From contig JAYESD010000008.1 in NCBI GenBank assembly GCA_036927565.1, forward strand, positions 123,283,498-123,347,497: a stretch of 64,000 nt of DNA, written 5' to 3'. The notes below the pieces were generated by a model. It was not told the DNA's origin. It saw only the letters and a list, made by a program, of their open reading frames with translations, and did not search any database. This document shows positions 32,959 to 44,790 of this stretch, piece after piece; position 1 is the stretch's first letter; every line of letters starts with the position of its first letter. This stretch comes from Tuctoria greenei (lineage: Eukaryota; Streptophyta; Magnoliopsida; Poales; Poaceae). Both the position numbers and the translations under genes were made by a program.

Positions 32959-35787
32959 TGTAACGCCCTCATTTTCATGCATCATGCCTTGCATACATTC
33001 ATATACATGTTTAACATTAACCCACATAAAGTGGAACGAGTTTGAAATTGATTTGGAACAAAATCACACTTAAAATGCAGGAAAGTGCGGACTAGTCCAA
33101 TTTTACTGAGGACTAGTCCGATTTCTCTCTGACTAAAAACGGACTTGTCCGTTTTTGCTGCGGACTAGTCCGATTTTGCCTCTAGAAACTTTTGGACATG
33201 TCCGATTTTGTGCGGACTAGTCCGATATTCCATAAATCCTTGAAAATTTGCTAAGTCCCTGGACTTTTCCGGACTAGTCCGGTGTCCCAGCGGACTTGTC
33301 CGTTTTTCTCTCTGACTAAAGTCGGACTTGTTCGATTTTAGGCCAGACTTGTGCGATTTTCTCTATGGACAACTTCGGACTAGTCCGGTCCTTTTCGGAC
33401 TTGTCCGATATTTCGCGACTCCGAGTTGATCTTTTGTTTTACGACTTGTTTCTTGGGGTTCACGTTAAGTGGGCCTAGGGACATCGTGCCTAACTCTTTT
33501 AGAGCCCATGTGGGACTCTAAACCGGCCTCTACTCCTCTCAAACTCGAAATCCATCTACCCTAGCCTCCACCTCTATATAAACAACCCCACCCCTAGGCT
33601 TGACATCTTTTTGCCAATTTTTCACCCCACCCAAACTCTATTTCGTGGAGAGCCACCATCAAGGAGGGAGGAGGAGATCCCAAGCAAGAAGAAGAAGAGG
33701 AGGAAACGAAAGAGGATCAAGATCTCCATCAAGTTTTGTTCTTCATCACCAATTCATCTCCAAGTTCATCATCAACCCTAGATCATCAAGATCCAAGTGT
33801 TACCTCCAAGTTTCTTGATTCATTGGAGTCCTAAACACCTGGTATACCTTCTATTCTCTTTTCCTTACATGAATCTGACTCCTAATCTCCAAATTCACGT
33901 CGATCTAGAAAACCCTAGTTCGCTAGTTCTGCGAAGTGCAGACTAGTCCGGCCTTTTGCAAACTAGTCCGATTTTGCTGACTAAATTGTGTTGAATTGAT
34001 TCTAAAAGTAAATTTAATCACATCCAAACCTGTATAAACTTGTTAAAATCTATTAGAACTAGTTATTGATCTTTGAAATCAATCTATTAACAAGTTATAC
34101 CTTGCATTTGCATCAATCATGCATGTCATGTCATATTGAGTAATATTTGTGCACTCTTTGATTGTGTTTCTTGTCTTGTATGTTTATTGTGTGGATTAGA
34201 CGGATTTGCGATAGGGAATGCCACAGAGGATCTACAGCACCAAGAGTTTGAAGAAGTTGACCGCAACCAATCCCAAGAGCAAGGCAAGTGTCCTTGAAGC
34301 ATATTGATCCTGTTTTGAAATAAATGTTTTGTTTGCAAAACTGCATGCTTGTGTCAATTTGATGGGAATCCTATGATAGAAAGTTTACTAGCTTTGTTTA
34401 ACCACCCTTGTCACCTGGGACATATGGTAGAGAGTCGGGATGGGATTTTTACCTTTTTGCTTCGCTTAACTAATTGGGATGGAAACAACTATACCACTCA
34501 ATTTAATTATGCATGGATGAGATTATGGTTAACATGAACTTGTTAAATCTGATATGGTAATGGGTGATCTAAGCAAGCCTGGTATGTGGATGGGTTGGAT
34601 GTATGGTGGTTTTGTTTGCTTTAGATCTAAGGACCGGTTCATGGAGTGACCATCCAGGATTTATAGTGCCACCATGAGGCCAAGTATGGGTGTGGCGTAG
34701 CTGATTAATTAGGGCTTTGTCAAGGCTATTTGTACCATTATGGATGCTCAGGGAAGGGGTAGTCGGATTGGGTTTGTTGATGATTGGTGGGACTACCCTG
34801 GGATCCGAATGGCTCAAGAGGGAGCCCTTGGTTGAATTTGTGCTCAGTGGGAGCCATCGCCACCGGTGAAACCTCAGTGGGGTCTAAATAGGCTAGTAAT
34901 CCCTTTGTAAAGGCTATTTTGTGATCTCTTGGCCACAAACCTAAGGAAGTGTGAGGCGGCATGATTGAGATTCTATAGTCATCGAAAGGTGATGAAATCA
35001 CAAACACGTGGGTAAAGCAGTACAACATCTGCGGAGTGTGTCTAAAAGTATCATGATAGCCATGCTCCCGGTTATGAGCAACCTGGACCCTCACATGATT
35101 AGAAGGAACTTGGTATTGGAATGGCTTTTAGGATGGTTATGGTTTGGTAATGGTTATGGCTGGTTATGGATGAATTTCTGGTATTGAATATGGTTATTGG
35201 CAAATGGTAAAATCTAGAATTATTGATGATGGTAATGAATTCAGACTGGTATTATGATATTACTTATGATTATGATGGATTTACTTTACATACATATTGC
35301 TTTTCAAATGTTTTACTGTACTTTTCAGCACTTAGCCTTTATTATATTCGTCATTTGAATCAGCCACATATCATACTTTCCACACTTGCTGAGTATGACA
35401 TGTACTCACTCTTGCAATCCCCCCCCCCCCAATAGTTGCAGGTCAGGATTGGGAGTTTAATGGCGATAATGCGGAGTTCTAGGCCGTGTCTACCGTCATT
35501 TTTGCCTGTGGTGTTGATTGGAGCTGCGCTACCCTATCACTTATGCTGCCTAGCTGTTTAGTTTGCTTATTGAGTTTATTTCCGCTGCATTAGTTGGACT
35601 TGTCATTAATATTCATTAGAGCTTGTATTCAAGGATATTATGAATTGTGAAATAAATTTTGGTTAATTAATCTTGTCCTGTGGAAATTTTCTGTATACTC
35701 TTTTGTGGATGCACTCGTGTATGTGTGTTGAACGTCATGGGCATACATATGCGTTCACTTGGTTCATTTTTGGAACCGGGTGTCACA
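32959..35787 (+). repeat. 5' LTR, Tekay copy 2
   Basis: 2829 bp, TGTAACGCCC to GGGTGTCACA. Palindrome array 33086-33412, TATATAAA at 33575-33582, further boxes in the leader part near 33940-33970, poly-C tract at about 35420-35429. Confidence 0.95.
33086..33582 (+). promoter_or_regulatory. Tekay 5' LTR palindrome array and TATA box
   Basis: At least 13 CGGAC-NN-GTCCG boxes. Perfect CGGACTAGTCCG copies are at 33161-33172, 33213-33224, 33270-33281 and 33375-33386; CGGACTTGTCCG variants lie between them. TATATAAA follows about 160 bases later. Spacers of the type TCTCTCTGACTAAAAACGGAC are shared with the Copia LTRs. Confidence 0.6.
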
Positions 35788-35790
35788 GAT

Positions 35791-35808
35791 TGGTATCAGA
35801 ACCACAGG
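35791..35808 (+). other. Primer-binding site, Tekay copy 2
   Basis: TGGTATCAGAACCACAGG begins three bases after the LTR. It is an initiator-Met tRNA complement with one change (GAACC for GAGCC). Confidence 0.85.
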
Positions 35809-36052
35809 TTGACCGTAGGATGCAGCCTAGATAGAATGGACACTTTAGAGCACATAGGGGCACTAAGAAATCGATGTGTTTTTGTTGGCATGCTGTTTGC
35901 TATATATATTGTTTGCTTGTGTGCTTAATAAAGGATTTTTGGATGCTTTAGCATTTCCATGTCCACATAGGCCAGTTAGTTGTCTAGTTTCATATCCCTT
36001 GATGCATATAGTTGGGGACGTTTTCTAATTCTTACCTATTGCTTTTCTCTAG

Positions 36053-36136
36053 ATGGTGAGGACTCGCAACCAGAGGGATGGCAATGATGAGGAGGAGAAC
36101 AATGGAGTGCCTCAGAACAACATTGGACAAGGATAT
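36053..36136 (+). pseudogene. gag N-terminus, Tekay copy 2 (cut by the CRM-like insertion)
   Basis: ATG at 36053 (MVRTRNQRDGNDEE...) corresponds to the mutated start in copy 1. The frame is interrupted after 83 bases at the insertion point; it resumes at 43670. Target duplication GATAT (36132-36136) against GATCT (43670-43674). Confidence 0.85.
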
Positions 36137-37000
36137 TGATGAGTAGGTTTAGGCCCAATCTTTCGAAAGGTATGTCGATTGGGGTGGAGAACTCTACGTT
36201 GATGATCTGCGGCACTCGAGCGGTTCAAGTACCCCTGCAATCACTACACCACGGCTCTGTTGGTTATCAACCGTGCTGCACACGCTTGACCTTGCCAAGA
36301 AGGCTAATCCCTGCAAGTGCAACCGAGAACACGAGCAAGAACGTCGAAGACACGATCAGAAAATCGCGAAGTTGGGGTCTCACAAACCATAGGACGGCGA
36401 TATTATTGATCTAAGCAAAACCCACCGAATATGACCGGCGTCTGCAGTATTTATAGGCTAGGCTTCGACCAAAACACGATTAGATGCGTCCCTAATGGAC
36501 TCTTACGAGATACAAGGCCCAAAGGCCGATTCGGTGGCGCAGCACCGGATAGAAATCTGGACTTGACTTGTTTCGACGATTCCCAATGCCTCCGGATGAA
36601 TTTTGAGGTGGTACCAGAACCATTGGAAAGTTTATCTTCTCCTCTTTCCGTGCATATGTAGAATGTCTAAAACGGAGTCCGTATGCCTCCTGGGCGCCCG
36701 TTTTAAGGTGGACTGCTCCTGGACTCTGAGTTGAACTGGAGTCCGAGTTGTAAACTGTTTCCATCAACTTGTGGACGTCTCAGCTGGTTCTCCATGCTCC
36801 CAAGGCCTCTTTACTTCACTTGTTGATCTTCTTCACTATTCCTAATAACAATTAAATCATCACATAGCAATTTATTCTCAAACTCACATGCAAAAGAAGT
36901 TAGGAACGAATTCACCTGCTGATTTAATAACCGTGCTCGTGCTCTTGTGATTGGTCCTTGCAGTTCAATGTGAATCTCCGCTGTTGTGATGTCCTCATCA
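36137..37000 (-). repeat. 3' LTR of the CRM-like element
   Basis: 864 bp, exact length match with the other LTR. The adjacent polypurine tract (37013-37001 on the minus strand) reads AAGAGGGGGAGGG. Confidence 0.95.
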
Positions 37001-38220
37001 CCCTCCCCCTCTTGAATTGGAGTCGTCCTCGACTCAAGTTCATCTTCTTCTCCCAAGTACGGTCGCAAATATGAAATATTAAATGTAGGACTAACCCCAA
37101 AATCGGGAGGCAATTCAAGCTTATATGCATTATCATTAATCTTTTCAATGATCTTGAAAGGACCAGCAACTCATGGCATAAGTTTAGATTTTCTCAAGTC
37201 GGGAAATTGCTCTTTTCTCAAATGTAACCACACCAAATCACCTGGTTCAAGTTTTACTTCATTTCTACCTTTACTACCTGCAATCCTATACTTCTCATTC
37301 ATCATTTCAATATTTTTCTTTGTAGTTTCATGCATCTTAAGAATGAATTCAGATCGTTGTGTAGCATCCAAATTTATAGTTTCAGAAGGAGGCAAAGGTA
37401 GTAAATCAATAGGAGCACGTGGATTGAAACCTTACACTACCTGGAATGGACTTACCTTTGTCGTGGAGTGAACGGATCTGTTGTAAGCAAATTCTATATG
37501 TGGTAAACACTCCGCCCATAGCTTCAAATTTGTTTTCAAGATAGCCCGCAACATAGTGGATAAAGTACGATTAACTACCTCGGTCTGTCCATCCGTTTGT
37601 GGGTGACATGTAGTTGAAAACAGCAACTTGGTTCCCAATTTATACCACAAAGTTCTCCTAAAATGACTTAAAAATTTTGCATCACGATCAGAAACAATGG
37701 TATTTGGCACACCATGTCAACGAACAATTTCCGTCATAAATAAATCAGCAATGTGTGAGGCATTATCATTCTTATGATAAGGTATAAAGTGTGCCATTTT
37801 GGAAAAACGATCAACAACTACAAAAATACTATCCCTCCCCCTCTTAGTCCTAGGCAATCCCAAAACAAAGTCCATAGAAATATTCTCCCAAGGTACACTA
37901 GGAACAGGAAGAGGCATATAAAGACCATGTGGGTTAAGGCGAGACTTAGCTTTGTTGCAAGTAGTGCATCATGACACGTAGCGCTCGACATCACGCCTCA
38001 TCTTTGGCCAAAAGAAGTGTGTGGACAGCACGTCTTCAGTTGTCTTCACTCCAAAATGTCCCATCAAACCTCCTCCATGTGCTTCCTGCAAAAGTAATAG
38101 ACGAACGGAGCTAGCTGTAACGCATAGCTTGTTAGCACGATAGAGGAGACCCTCTCGCAGCATATATTTATTCCAAGTTATTCCTTCTCTAAAATTTTCA
38201 AAAGCATCTTCGAAGTCCAA
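36811..38220 (-). pseudogene. CRM-like integrase with LTR-encoded C-terminal tail
   Basis: Four pieces. 38220-37969 holds the zinc-binding part (HGGGLMGHFG, then after a TGA stop CTTCNKAK). 37917-37717 has the first Asp (SMDFVLGLPRT). 37710-37432 has SDRDAKFLSHF and the Glu in GQTEVVNRTL. 37395-36811 has PGDLVWLHLRKEQFP, FNISYLRPY and the tail GPITRARARLLNQQVNSFL, which is encoded within the LTR. At least four stops separate the pieces, two consistent with CGA to TGA. Neighbouring families use a chromodomain here; CRM elements use this tail for targeting. Confidence 0.85.
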
Positions 38221-38274
38221 ATCAGTAGGTTATAATGCTTTAATTGTTTCCAAACCAAAGATTTTATGACCAAA

Positions 38275-39711
38275 TTAGGACAGCATGGTATAACGCCTAG
38301 ATAATGCATCGGCAATGGTATTTTCCTTCCCTTTCTTATGCTTAATGATGTATGGAAATGACTCTATGAACTCAATCCATTTAGCATGTCGTTTATTCAG
38401 ATTGGTTTGACACATAAGATACTTCAACGATTCATGATCGGAATGTATGACAAATTCCTTAGACCAAAGATAATGTTGCCAAGTTTGTAATACACGCACT
38501 AAGGCATATAATTCCTTATCATAAGTAGAATAATTCAGAGAAGGACCATGAAGTTTTTCACTAAAGAAAGCAATGGGTTTACCTCCTTGTATGAGAACGC
38601 CTCCAATACCAATGCCGCTTGCATCGCATTCTAGCTCAAAGGTCTTGTCAAAATCAGGAAGTTGTAGTAATGGTGCTTGTGTAAGCTTCGATTTGAGAGC
38701 ATCAAAAGCTTGTTGCTGCTGTTCGCCCCATCGAAATGGAACTCCCTTCTTCGTTAGCTCATGTAGAGGTGCTGCAATGGTGCTGAAATACCGCACAAAG
38801 CGCCGATAAAAACCTGCAAGACCAAGAAAACTACAAACCTGTGTGACGGTTGTTGGGGCTGGCCAGCTGGTGATTGCTTCAATTTTTGCCTCATCCATCT
38901 CAATTCCCTGCGAGGAAACGACATAGCCAAGAAACGAGACTCGATTGGTGCAAAAGACGCACTTTTCGAGGTTACCAAACAAACGTGCATCTCTCAAAAC
39001 AGTAAAAACAGCACGTAAATGATCAAGATGTTCATCATATGACTTACTGTAAATGAGTATATCATCGAAGTAAACCACCACAAATTGTCCAATGAAAGCA
39101 CGTAAAACCTCGTTCATTAATCGCATAAAGGTGGTGGGTGCATTAGTTAAACCAAAAGGCATGACTAACCACTCATAAAGTCCAAACTTGGTTTTAAATG
39201 CAGTTTTCCATTCATCTCCTAGTGCCATTCTAATTTGGTGGTAACCACTACGCAAGTCAATTTTTGTGAAGATGATAGCACCACTCAATTCATCAAGCAT
39301 GTCATCTAATCGAGGAATAGGATAACGATATCGAATGGTGATGTTATTAATTGCTCGACAATCAACACACATGCGCCAACTACCATCTTTCTTAGGAACT
39401 AAAAGAACAGGAACGGAACAAGGGCTAAGGCTTTCACGAATATACTCGCGGTCCAAAAGATCTTGGACTTGTCGCTGAATTTCCTTAGTTTCTTGTGGAT
39501 TCACCCTGTATGCTGCACGATTTGGCAAACTTGCTCCTGGAATCAAATCGATCTTGTGTTCAATGCCTCTCATCGGTGGTAAACCAGGGGGTATCTCGGA
39601 GGGAAACACATCCTCAAACTCCTGCAAAAGGTTAGCAACAGCAGGGGGCAATGCAATAGACAATTCATGAAGTGAAAACATGGCTTCTTTGCAAACTAAA
39701 GCATAGCACAT
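38275..39711 (-). pseudogene. CRM-like reverse transcriptase and RNase H
   Basis: The best preserved coding block, a 478-residue open frame. RT motifs: MCVDCRAINNIT, LRSGYHQIRM, MPFGLTNAPTTF and the intact catalytic VVYFDDILIYSKS. The thumb is LGLAGFYRRFVRYFS. RNase H: FELECDASGIGIGG, TYDKELYALVRVL, HSDHESLKYL and NTIADALSRR, with the expected Asp and Glu positions present. It connects upstream to protease through a frame change near 39700. The block itself shows no stop. Confidence 0.9.
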
Positions 39712-40571
39712 CCCCTTAGCATCGAATAATCAGCAAGTTCAGATTTAGTTGCGAGCAAAGATGGTGATTTTAACTTAATAACTTGCTGTTTTTTAGATTC
39801 TAATTCTGTTGCTTTACCATCACGAATTTTACTCTTCTCAAAATGCACAATTTCAGCAGGAGTCATGGGGAGCAAAGTGATTTTCTTTCCCTTATGCATG
39901 AGAGTATATTTATTGGTTCTACCATGATGAATAGCATCTGTATCAAATTCCCAAGGACGACCCAATAAAAGAGAACAAGCATCCATAGGAACAACATCAA
40001 AATCAGCAAAATCATGGTATGAACCAATTGAAAAATGTAATCTCGCTGTTTGTGTTACCCGAACCTTACCACTGTTGTTGAACCATTGAATGTGGTACGT
40101 ATGAGGGTGTGCTCTTGTTGTCAAACCGAGTTTCTTGACGACGTCCGTGTTCACCAAGTTACTGCAGCTACCTCCATCAATTATAGTGTGTACACGGCAT
40201 TCCTTGACAACGAGAAACATGTGGAAGAGGTTGTGTCGTTGTAGCTTGTCGTCGGTCTCCACTTTGGAGCTCAAGGCACGCTGCACAATGATGCTCCTAT
40301 AGTTCTCCATCGCCGCTGTACCAAGTACCTCTTCTTTGGTGTGTTCATCATTTGGATCTGTAAAGTCAGTAGCAGGAGAATATTCATCTTCAACATCCGA
40401 AGTACTATCATACCCGCCATCGTCGCGTGCTATGTATGCTCGTTTGCTCGGGCAATCTCTCATCATATGACCAAGTCCCTGACAGCGGTGACACTTAATG
40501 TCGGAAGTACAACCCGTAGAAGGAGTGGACGAAGAAGGCTTGAATGATGTCGCCTTGCTGCCTTCCGACAC
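39696..40571 (-). pseudogene. CRM-like nucleocapsid zinc knuckle and protease
   Basis: Starts with CCHC knuckle CHRCQGLGHMMRDC, then an acidic linker, then the protease with IIDGGSCSNLVN (catalytic Asp present) and LLLGRPWEFD. The C-terminal part contains KKITLLPMTP. It is open over 291 residues and overlaps the RT frame by a few bases, so gag-pol continuity is broken by a frameshift or read as separate frames. Confidence 0.85.
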
Positions 40572-41532
40572 GCGAGAAGGTGGAGCAGCAGGTATAGTTC
40601 ATTGGCCGCCATTGGGTGGTGTAGTCACTACACGGGGGGTCGAAGATGGTGCTGTTTTGGATGGTGTAGTCACTGCACGCGGCGTGAAGTTGCTCCTCGT
40701 GCGATGTTGCTGTTGTTGTCGGCCCTGCAATTCTTTTTCTGCCAACATAGCAAGCTGAAACATCTGTTAACAGTATCATATTCCTTGTAATCAACAATGT
40801 CCTGAATTTCACGCCTCAACCCCCCATAAAAACGAGCTATTTTATCATCCATGTCATCTACTACCCCACAATGCAACATACCCTTTTGTAACTCTTGATA
40901 ATACTCCTCTACGGACATGTTACCTTGGTCTAAACGCTGCAATTTTTTGCGAAGGTCCCACTGAAAAGATGGAGGAACAAATCGAACACGCATAGCTTCC
41001 TTTAATCTATCCCATGTTGGAGGGTCAGTTCTAGTTTTAACAAGTTCATTCCACCATATGATAGCAATGTCCTTGAACTCACTAGTGGCTTGATGAACTC
41101 AATGTTGTTCAGGAACAAGATGGGAATTAAATTTTTGCTCTACTGTCATCTCCCAATCAAGATAAGCCTCAACATCATAAGCACCAGAAAAAGAGGGTAT
41201 AGTAAATTTCACTTTAGCAAAAGGATCATCAGGAGGACGATTATAATAATTGTTATGATTATTACCTCCCATACCTCGACGATAAAGTGACAGTCTTGGC
41301 TGATTATTGTGATCTTCCAGTTCATCATAAGCATTGTCTTCTTGTCTTCCAGTGAGAGGCAACTGAGCCTCAAAAGTATTCATCCAAAGAGCAAGGTCAG
41401 TTGGTGAGTCAAGTTCGCCAATGACTCCTCCGTTGTTGCGTTGTATTTGGCGAACATATCCATCATGGTCTTCATCATATCACGTAACTCAGCATGTTGA
41501 ACACATTCGTCATCATTGTTTTCTCCTTCCAT
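40572..41532 (-). pseudogene. CRM-like gag (several frameshifts)
   Basis: ATG at 41532 starts MEGENNDDE, ending in a stop near LTLLFG. Further pieces carry PSFSGAYDVEAYLDWEM with TVEQKF, a WWNELVKT segment, VRFVPPSFQ, and LDQGNMSVEEYYQELQKG followed by FYGGLRREIQDIV. These are the expected CRM capsid motifs in order. Stops and frame changes near 41385, 41095 and 40670 disable it. Confidence 0.8.
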
Positions 41533-42805
41533 TGTTAGTAGGAAACAAAAAACAAAAAAAAAAATATGTTATCCCTATCAACTACAGTGACAATGTGGAA
41601 GGTGGAAGAAAACAATCTCTCTCGCTCAAGCGTCTTACCACGCTCTTACAAGTGTTCTTACCGACACAGCAGGTGGTGTGGATGGTGAGATGAACCAATG
41701 AATTGTGGGGTGATTGCAAAGGTACCTGTTATGCTCAAGAGAAAGGTGGAGCTTGGATGGCATAATATGGTGGCTAATAAGCAGAAAATCGCTAACAGCT
41801 AAACAAAGTTGAATAAGTATTCAATGTAGGAAACTGTTGCTGGTCAACCAAGTGCCCTAGAGCCTAGCACAACACAAGAAAGTATCAAGGCAAAAGAAAG
41901 ACAGAATGATATAGCCAACAAAACAGCACCAAGTGGTATAGGCCAATTTCTTTAATATGCGTGCTCTTCACTATTTTTTTTCTTTTTTGTAATATTTTTT
42001 TTTGATATTTTTCTTTACTCAAGAGCACAAATATAGGAAGCACACAAATTTGCAGGTCAATTGGATGTAATATGCGGCCTATAGAAAATCAAGAAAATTC
42101 TTTAAAATTCGTGTTGAAACTTCGGAGGCCGGATAGCCTATCTTCCCAGGGGAATTTAGGCAATCTAATTTCGCCGAACGCGGCTATGCAGCAGGCAATC
42201 AGATGCGAAATTTCGCGTAGATGAATTTGAAAAAAAAAATCGCCCGATTGCGAGTTCATATGCGAAAGTTATGACCGTTTTAAGGTAGGCTGTCCGAGTT
42301 ACGTTTTTTTTTATGTTGATTCCAACTCGGTTTGAGAACAGAACTCGCAATCGGATATGAAAACGATCGGGAATTTGCACAGCAACTAATGGGGTGGTGT
42401 GTGATGATTCAAGGATGAATGGCACAAAAGTTTGTCACCTAATCTAGGGTTGGCGATGCGGGAGGTCACGCAAGGCGGCTAGCTAGGGCAAACCGATGAA
42501 CGTGGTGGATCGGTTTGTTATTTAGGGAGTGTGGAATAGGTGTCGAATAGCAAGGAAACAAGGATGGAACACAATAACTAGGACCCAAAACACAAAGCTA
42601 AACCAACACAACAAGACTCGACCACACAAATGCAAACTCAACAATGCAAACTGAAAAACGAAACTGCGGGCACTATAGTCTGGGAAGCGGTAAAAACGAT
42701 CTAATTTTTTTGTGGCTTTTCTATGGACTCTAGGTATGAAAAAAATAGATCTAATGGAAGGAAAACAAAGATACCTCACGGGCAACCTGGAAATCTGATA
42801 CCAAT
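41533..42805 (-). other. Leader of the CRM-like element with primer-binding site
   Basis: Non-coding, about 1.27 kb. Positions 42803-42786 on the minus strand read TGGTATCAGATTTCCAGG, identical to the site in the non-autonomous element. The block 41530-41750 and the stretch 42695-42805 are shared with that element. Confidence 0.75.
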
Positions 42806-43669
42806 TGATGAGTAGGTTTAGGCCGATCTTCCGAAAGGTATGTCGATTGGGGTGGAGAACTCAACGTTGATGATCCGCGGCACTCGAGCGGTTCGAGTAC
42901 CCCTTCAATCACTACACCACGGCTCCATTGGTTATCAACCGTGTTGCACACGCTTGACCTCGCCAAGAAGGCTAATCCCTGCAAGTGCAACCGAGAACAC
43001 GAGCAAGAACGTCAAAGACACGATTAGAAAATTGCAAAGTTGGGGTCTCACAAACCGTAGAACGGCGATATTATTGATCTAAGCAAACTCCACCGAATAT
43101 GACCGGCGGCTGCAGTATTTATAGGATAGGTTTCGACCAAAACACGATTAGACGCGTCCCTAATGGACTCTTACGGGATACAAGGCCCAAAGTCACGATT
43201 CGGTGGTGCAGCACCGGACAAAAATCTGGACTCGACTTGTTTCGATGATTCCCAATGACTCCGGAGGAATTTTGAGGTGGGACCAGAACCATTGGAAATT
43301 TTATCTTCTCCTCTTTCTGTGCATATGTAGAATGTTGAAAATGGAGTCCGTATGCCTCCTGGGCGCGCGTTTTAAGGTGGACTGCTCCTGGACTCCGAGT
43401 TCAACTCGAGTCCGAGTTGTAAACTGTTTCCATCAACTTGTGAATGTCCCAGCTGGTTCTCCATGCTCCCAAGGCCTCTTTCCTTCACTTGTTGATCTTC
43501 TCCACTATTCCTAATAACAATTAAATCATCACATAGCAATCTATTCTCAAACTCACATGCAAAAGAAGTTAGGAACGAATTCACCTGCTGATTTAATAAC
43601 CGTGCTCGTGCTCTTGTGATTGGTCCTTGCAGTTCAATGTGCGTATCCGCTGTTGTGATGTCCTCATCA
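42806..43669 (-). repeat. 5' LTR of the CRM-like element
   Basis: 864 bp partner of 36137-37000. It also contains the LTR-encoded coding tail (43584-43372), an untranslated copy here. Confidence 0.95.
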
Positions 43670-44790
43670 GATCTACTCAGGGAGCTATCAATATTGAGCA
43701 GCTATTGGCTATGCAAAACCAGCTCATGCAGACCATGATACAAACTATGGGACAGCTGCATGCTGGCAATAACAACAATCAGCCCCACATGCCTCCACCG
43801 CCACCCCCACCCCCTCATAACCGGTTGGGAGAGTTTATGAGGACTAGGCTGCCAGCCTTTGCTCAAGCTGCTGACCCTATGGATGCGGATGATTGGCTCA
43901 AGTCCGTGGAGAAGAAACTTGCTATTGTCCAATGCAGTGACCAGAAGAAGGTGCTTTTCGCTTCTCATCAACTAGTTGGAGTAGCTGCGGATTGGTAGGA
44001 TTCACTATGCAATGCTCATGAGAACCAAGAGAGAATTACCTGGGCGGAATTCAAGGAGAGTTTTCGTTCTCATTATGTGCCGGAGGGAGTTATTATCTTG
44101 AAGAGGCAAGAATTTGAGAACATGAGGCAAGGAAAATCAAGCGTGAGTGAATATCTCAATAGGTTCACTCAACTCTCAAGATACGCACCTGAAGATGTTA
44201 GTCGGGACAGCCGGAAGCAATACTTGTTTATGAGGGGCCTCAACAATGAAATCCAAGTGCAACTACTCAACTGTGATTATGCCAATTTTCAGAAGCTTGT
44301 GGACAAAGCAATTGTGGTTGAGAACAAGATTCGTGAGATGGATCAAGACAATAAGAGAAAGGTGATGTATCAAGGACAACAATAAGGGAGTAATGTGTGC
44401 CCTCTCCTTGCGCCGCCCAATGCACCATATCATAGCTCTTCTATTCCTACTCAACGCCCTGGATTTGCACCGCACCCAACTCAGTTTGTGTAGCAGCGCC
44501 CTGTCATGCAAGCACCTAGACCTCCAATGCCTTTTGCACCTCGTGCTAACTTTCCTGGTGCCAATGCTCAAAACCAAGCTCGTCCCAATAATTCTGGTGG
44601 AGTTAAGAAGTGCTATACTTGTGGAGAAGCTGGACACTTTGCACATCAATGTCCTAAGTCAGGCCTTGGTCAAGGAAGCAATGCGCCGAGGCAAAACCCA
44701 AAACCCAATGGAGGACAACCACAAGGGAACCAAGGACAGCAGAATTTTGCTCGTGGCAACGTGAACCATGTCTCTACGGAGGGTGCTCAA
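43670..44790 (+). pseudogene. gag main part, Tekay copy 2
   Basis: Resumes the gag frame with EQLLAMQNQLMQTMIQTM, a Pro run, then MDADDWLKSVEKKL and KVLFASHQLVG. A TAG follows at about 43996, and the capsid continues with FENMRQGKSSVSEYLN and LFMRGLNNEIQVQLL. Two further stops at 44383 (TAA) and 44491 (TAG) correspond to CAA and CAG in copy 1. The CCHC knuckle CYTCGEAGHFAHQC is intact at 44610-44655. Confidence 0.85.

Larger units (their letters stand above)
36137..43669 (-). mobile_element. CRM-like (centromeric chromovirus) Ty3 element, autonomous type but mutated
   Basis: 7.5 kb with two 864 bp LTRs (36137-37000 and 42806-43669). Minus-strand order: leader, gag, protease, RT-RNase H, integrase. 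The final ORF (37113-36811) runs through the polypurine tract into the 3' LTR. That LTR-encoded tail, LTR ends TGATGAG...CTCATCA and the RT sequence point to the CRM/CRR clade. Target duplication GATAT/GATCT. LTRs differ at roughly 20 of the first 300 bases by eye. Premature stops affect gag and integrase. Confidence 0.85.
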
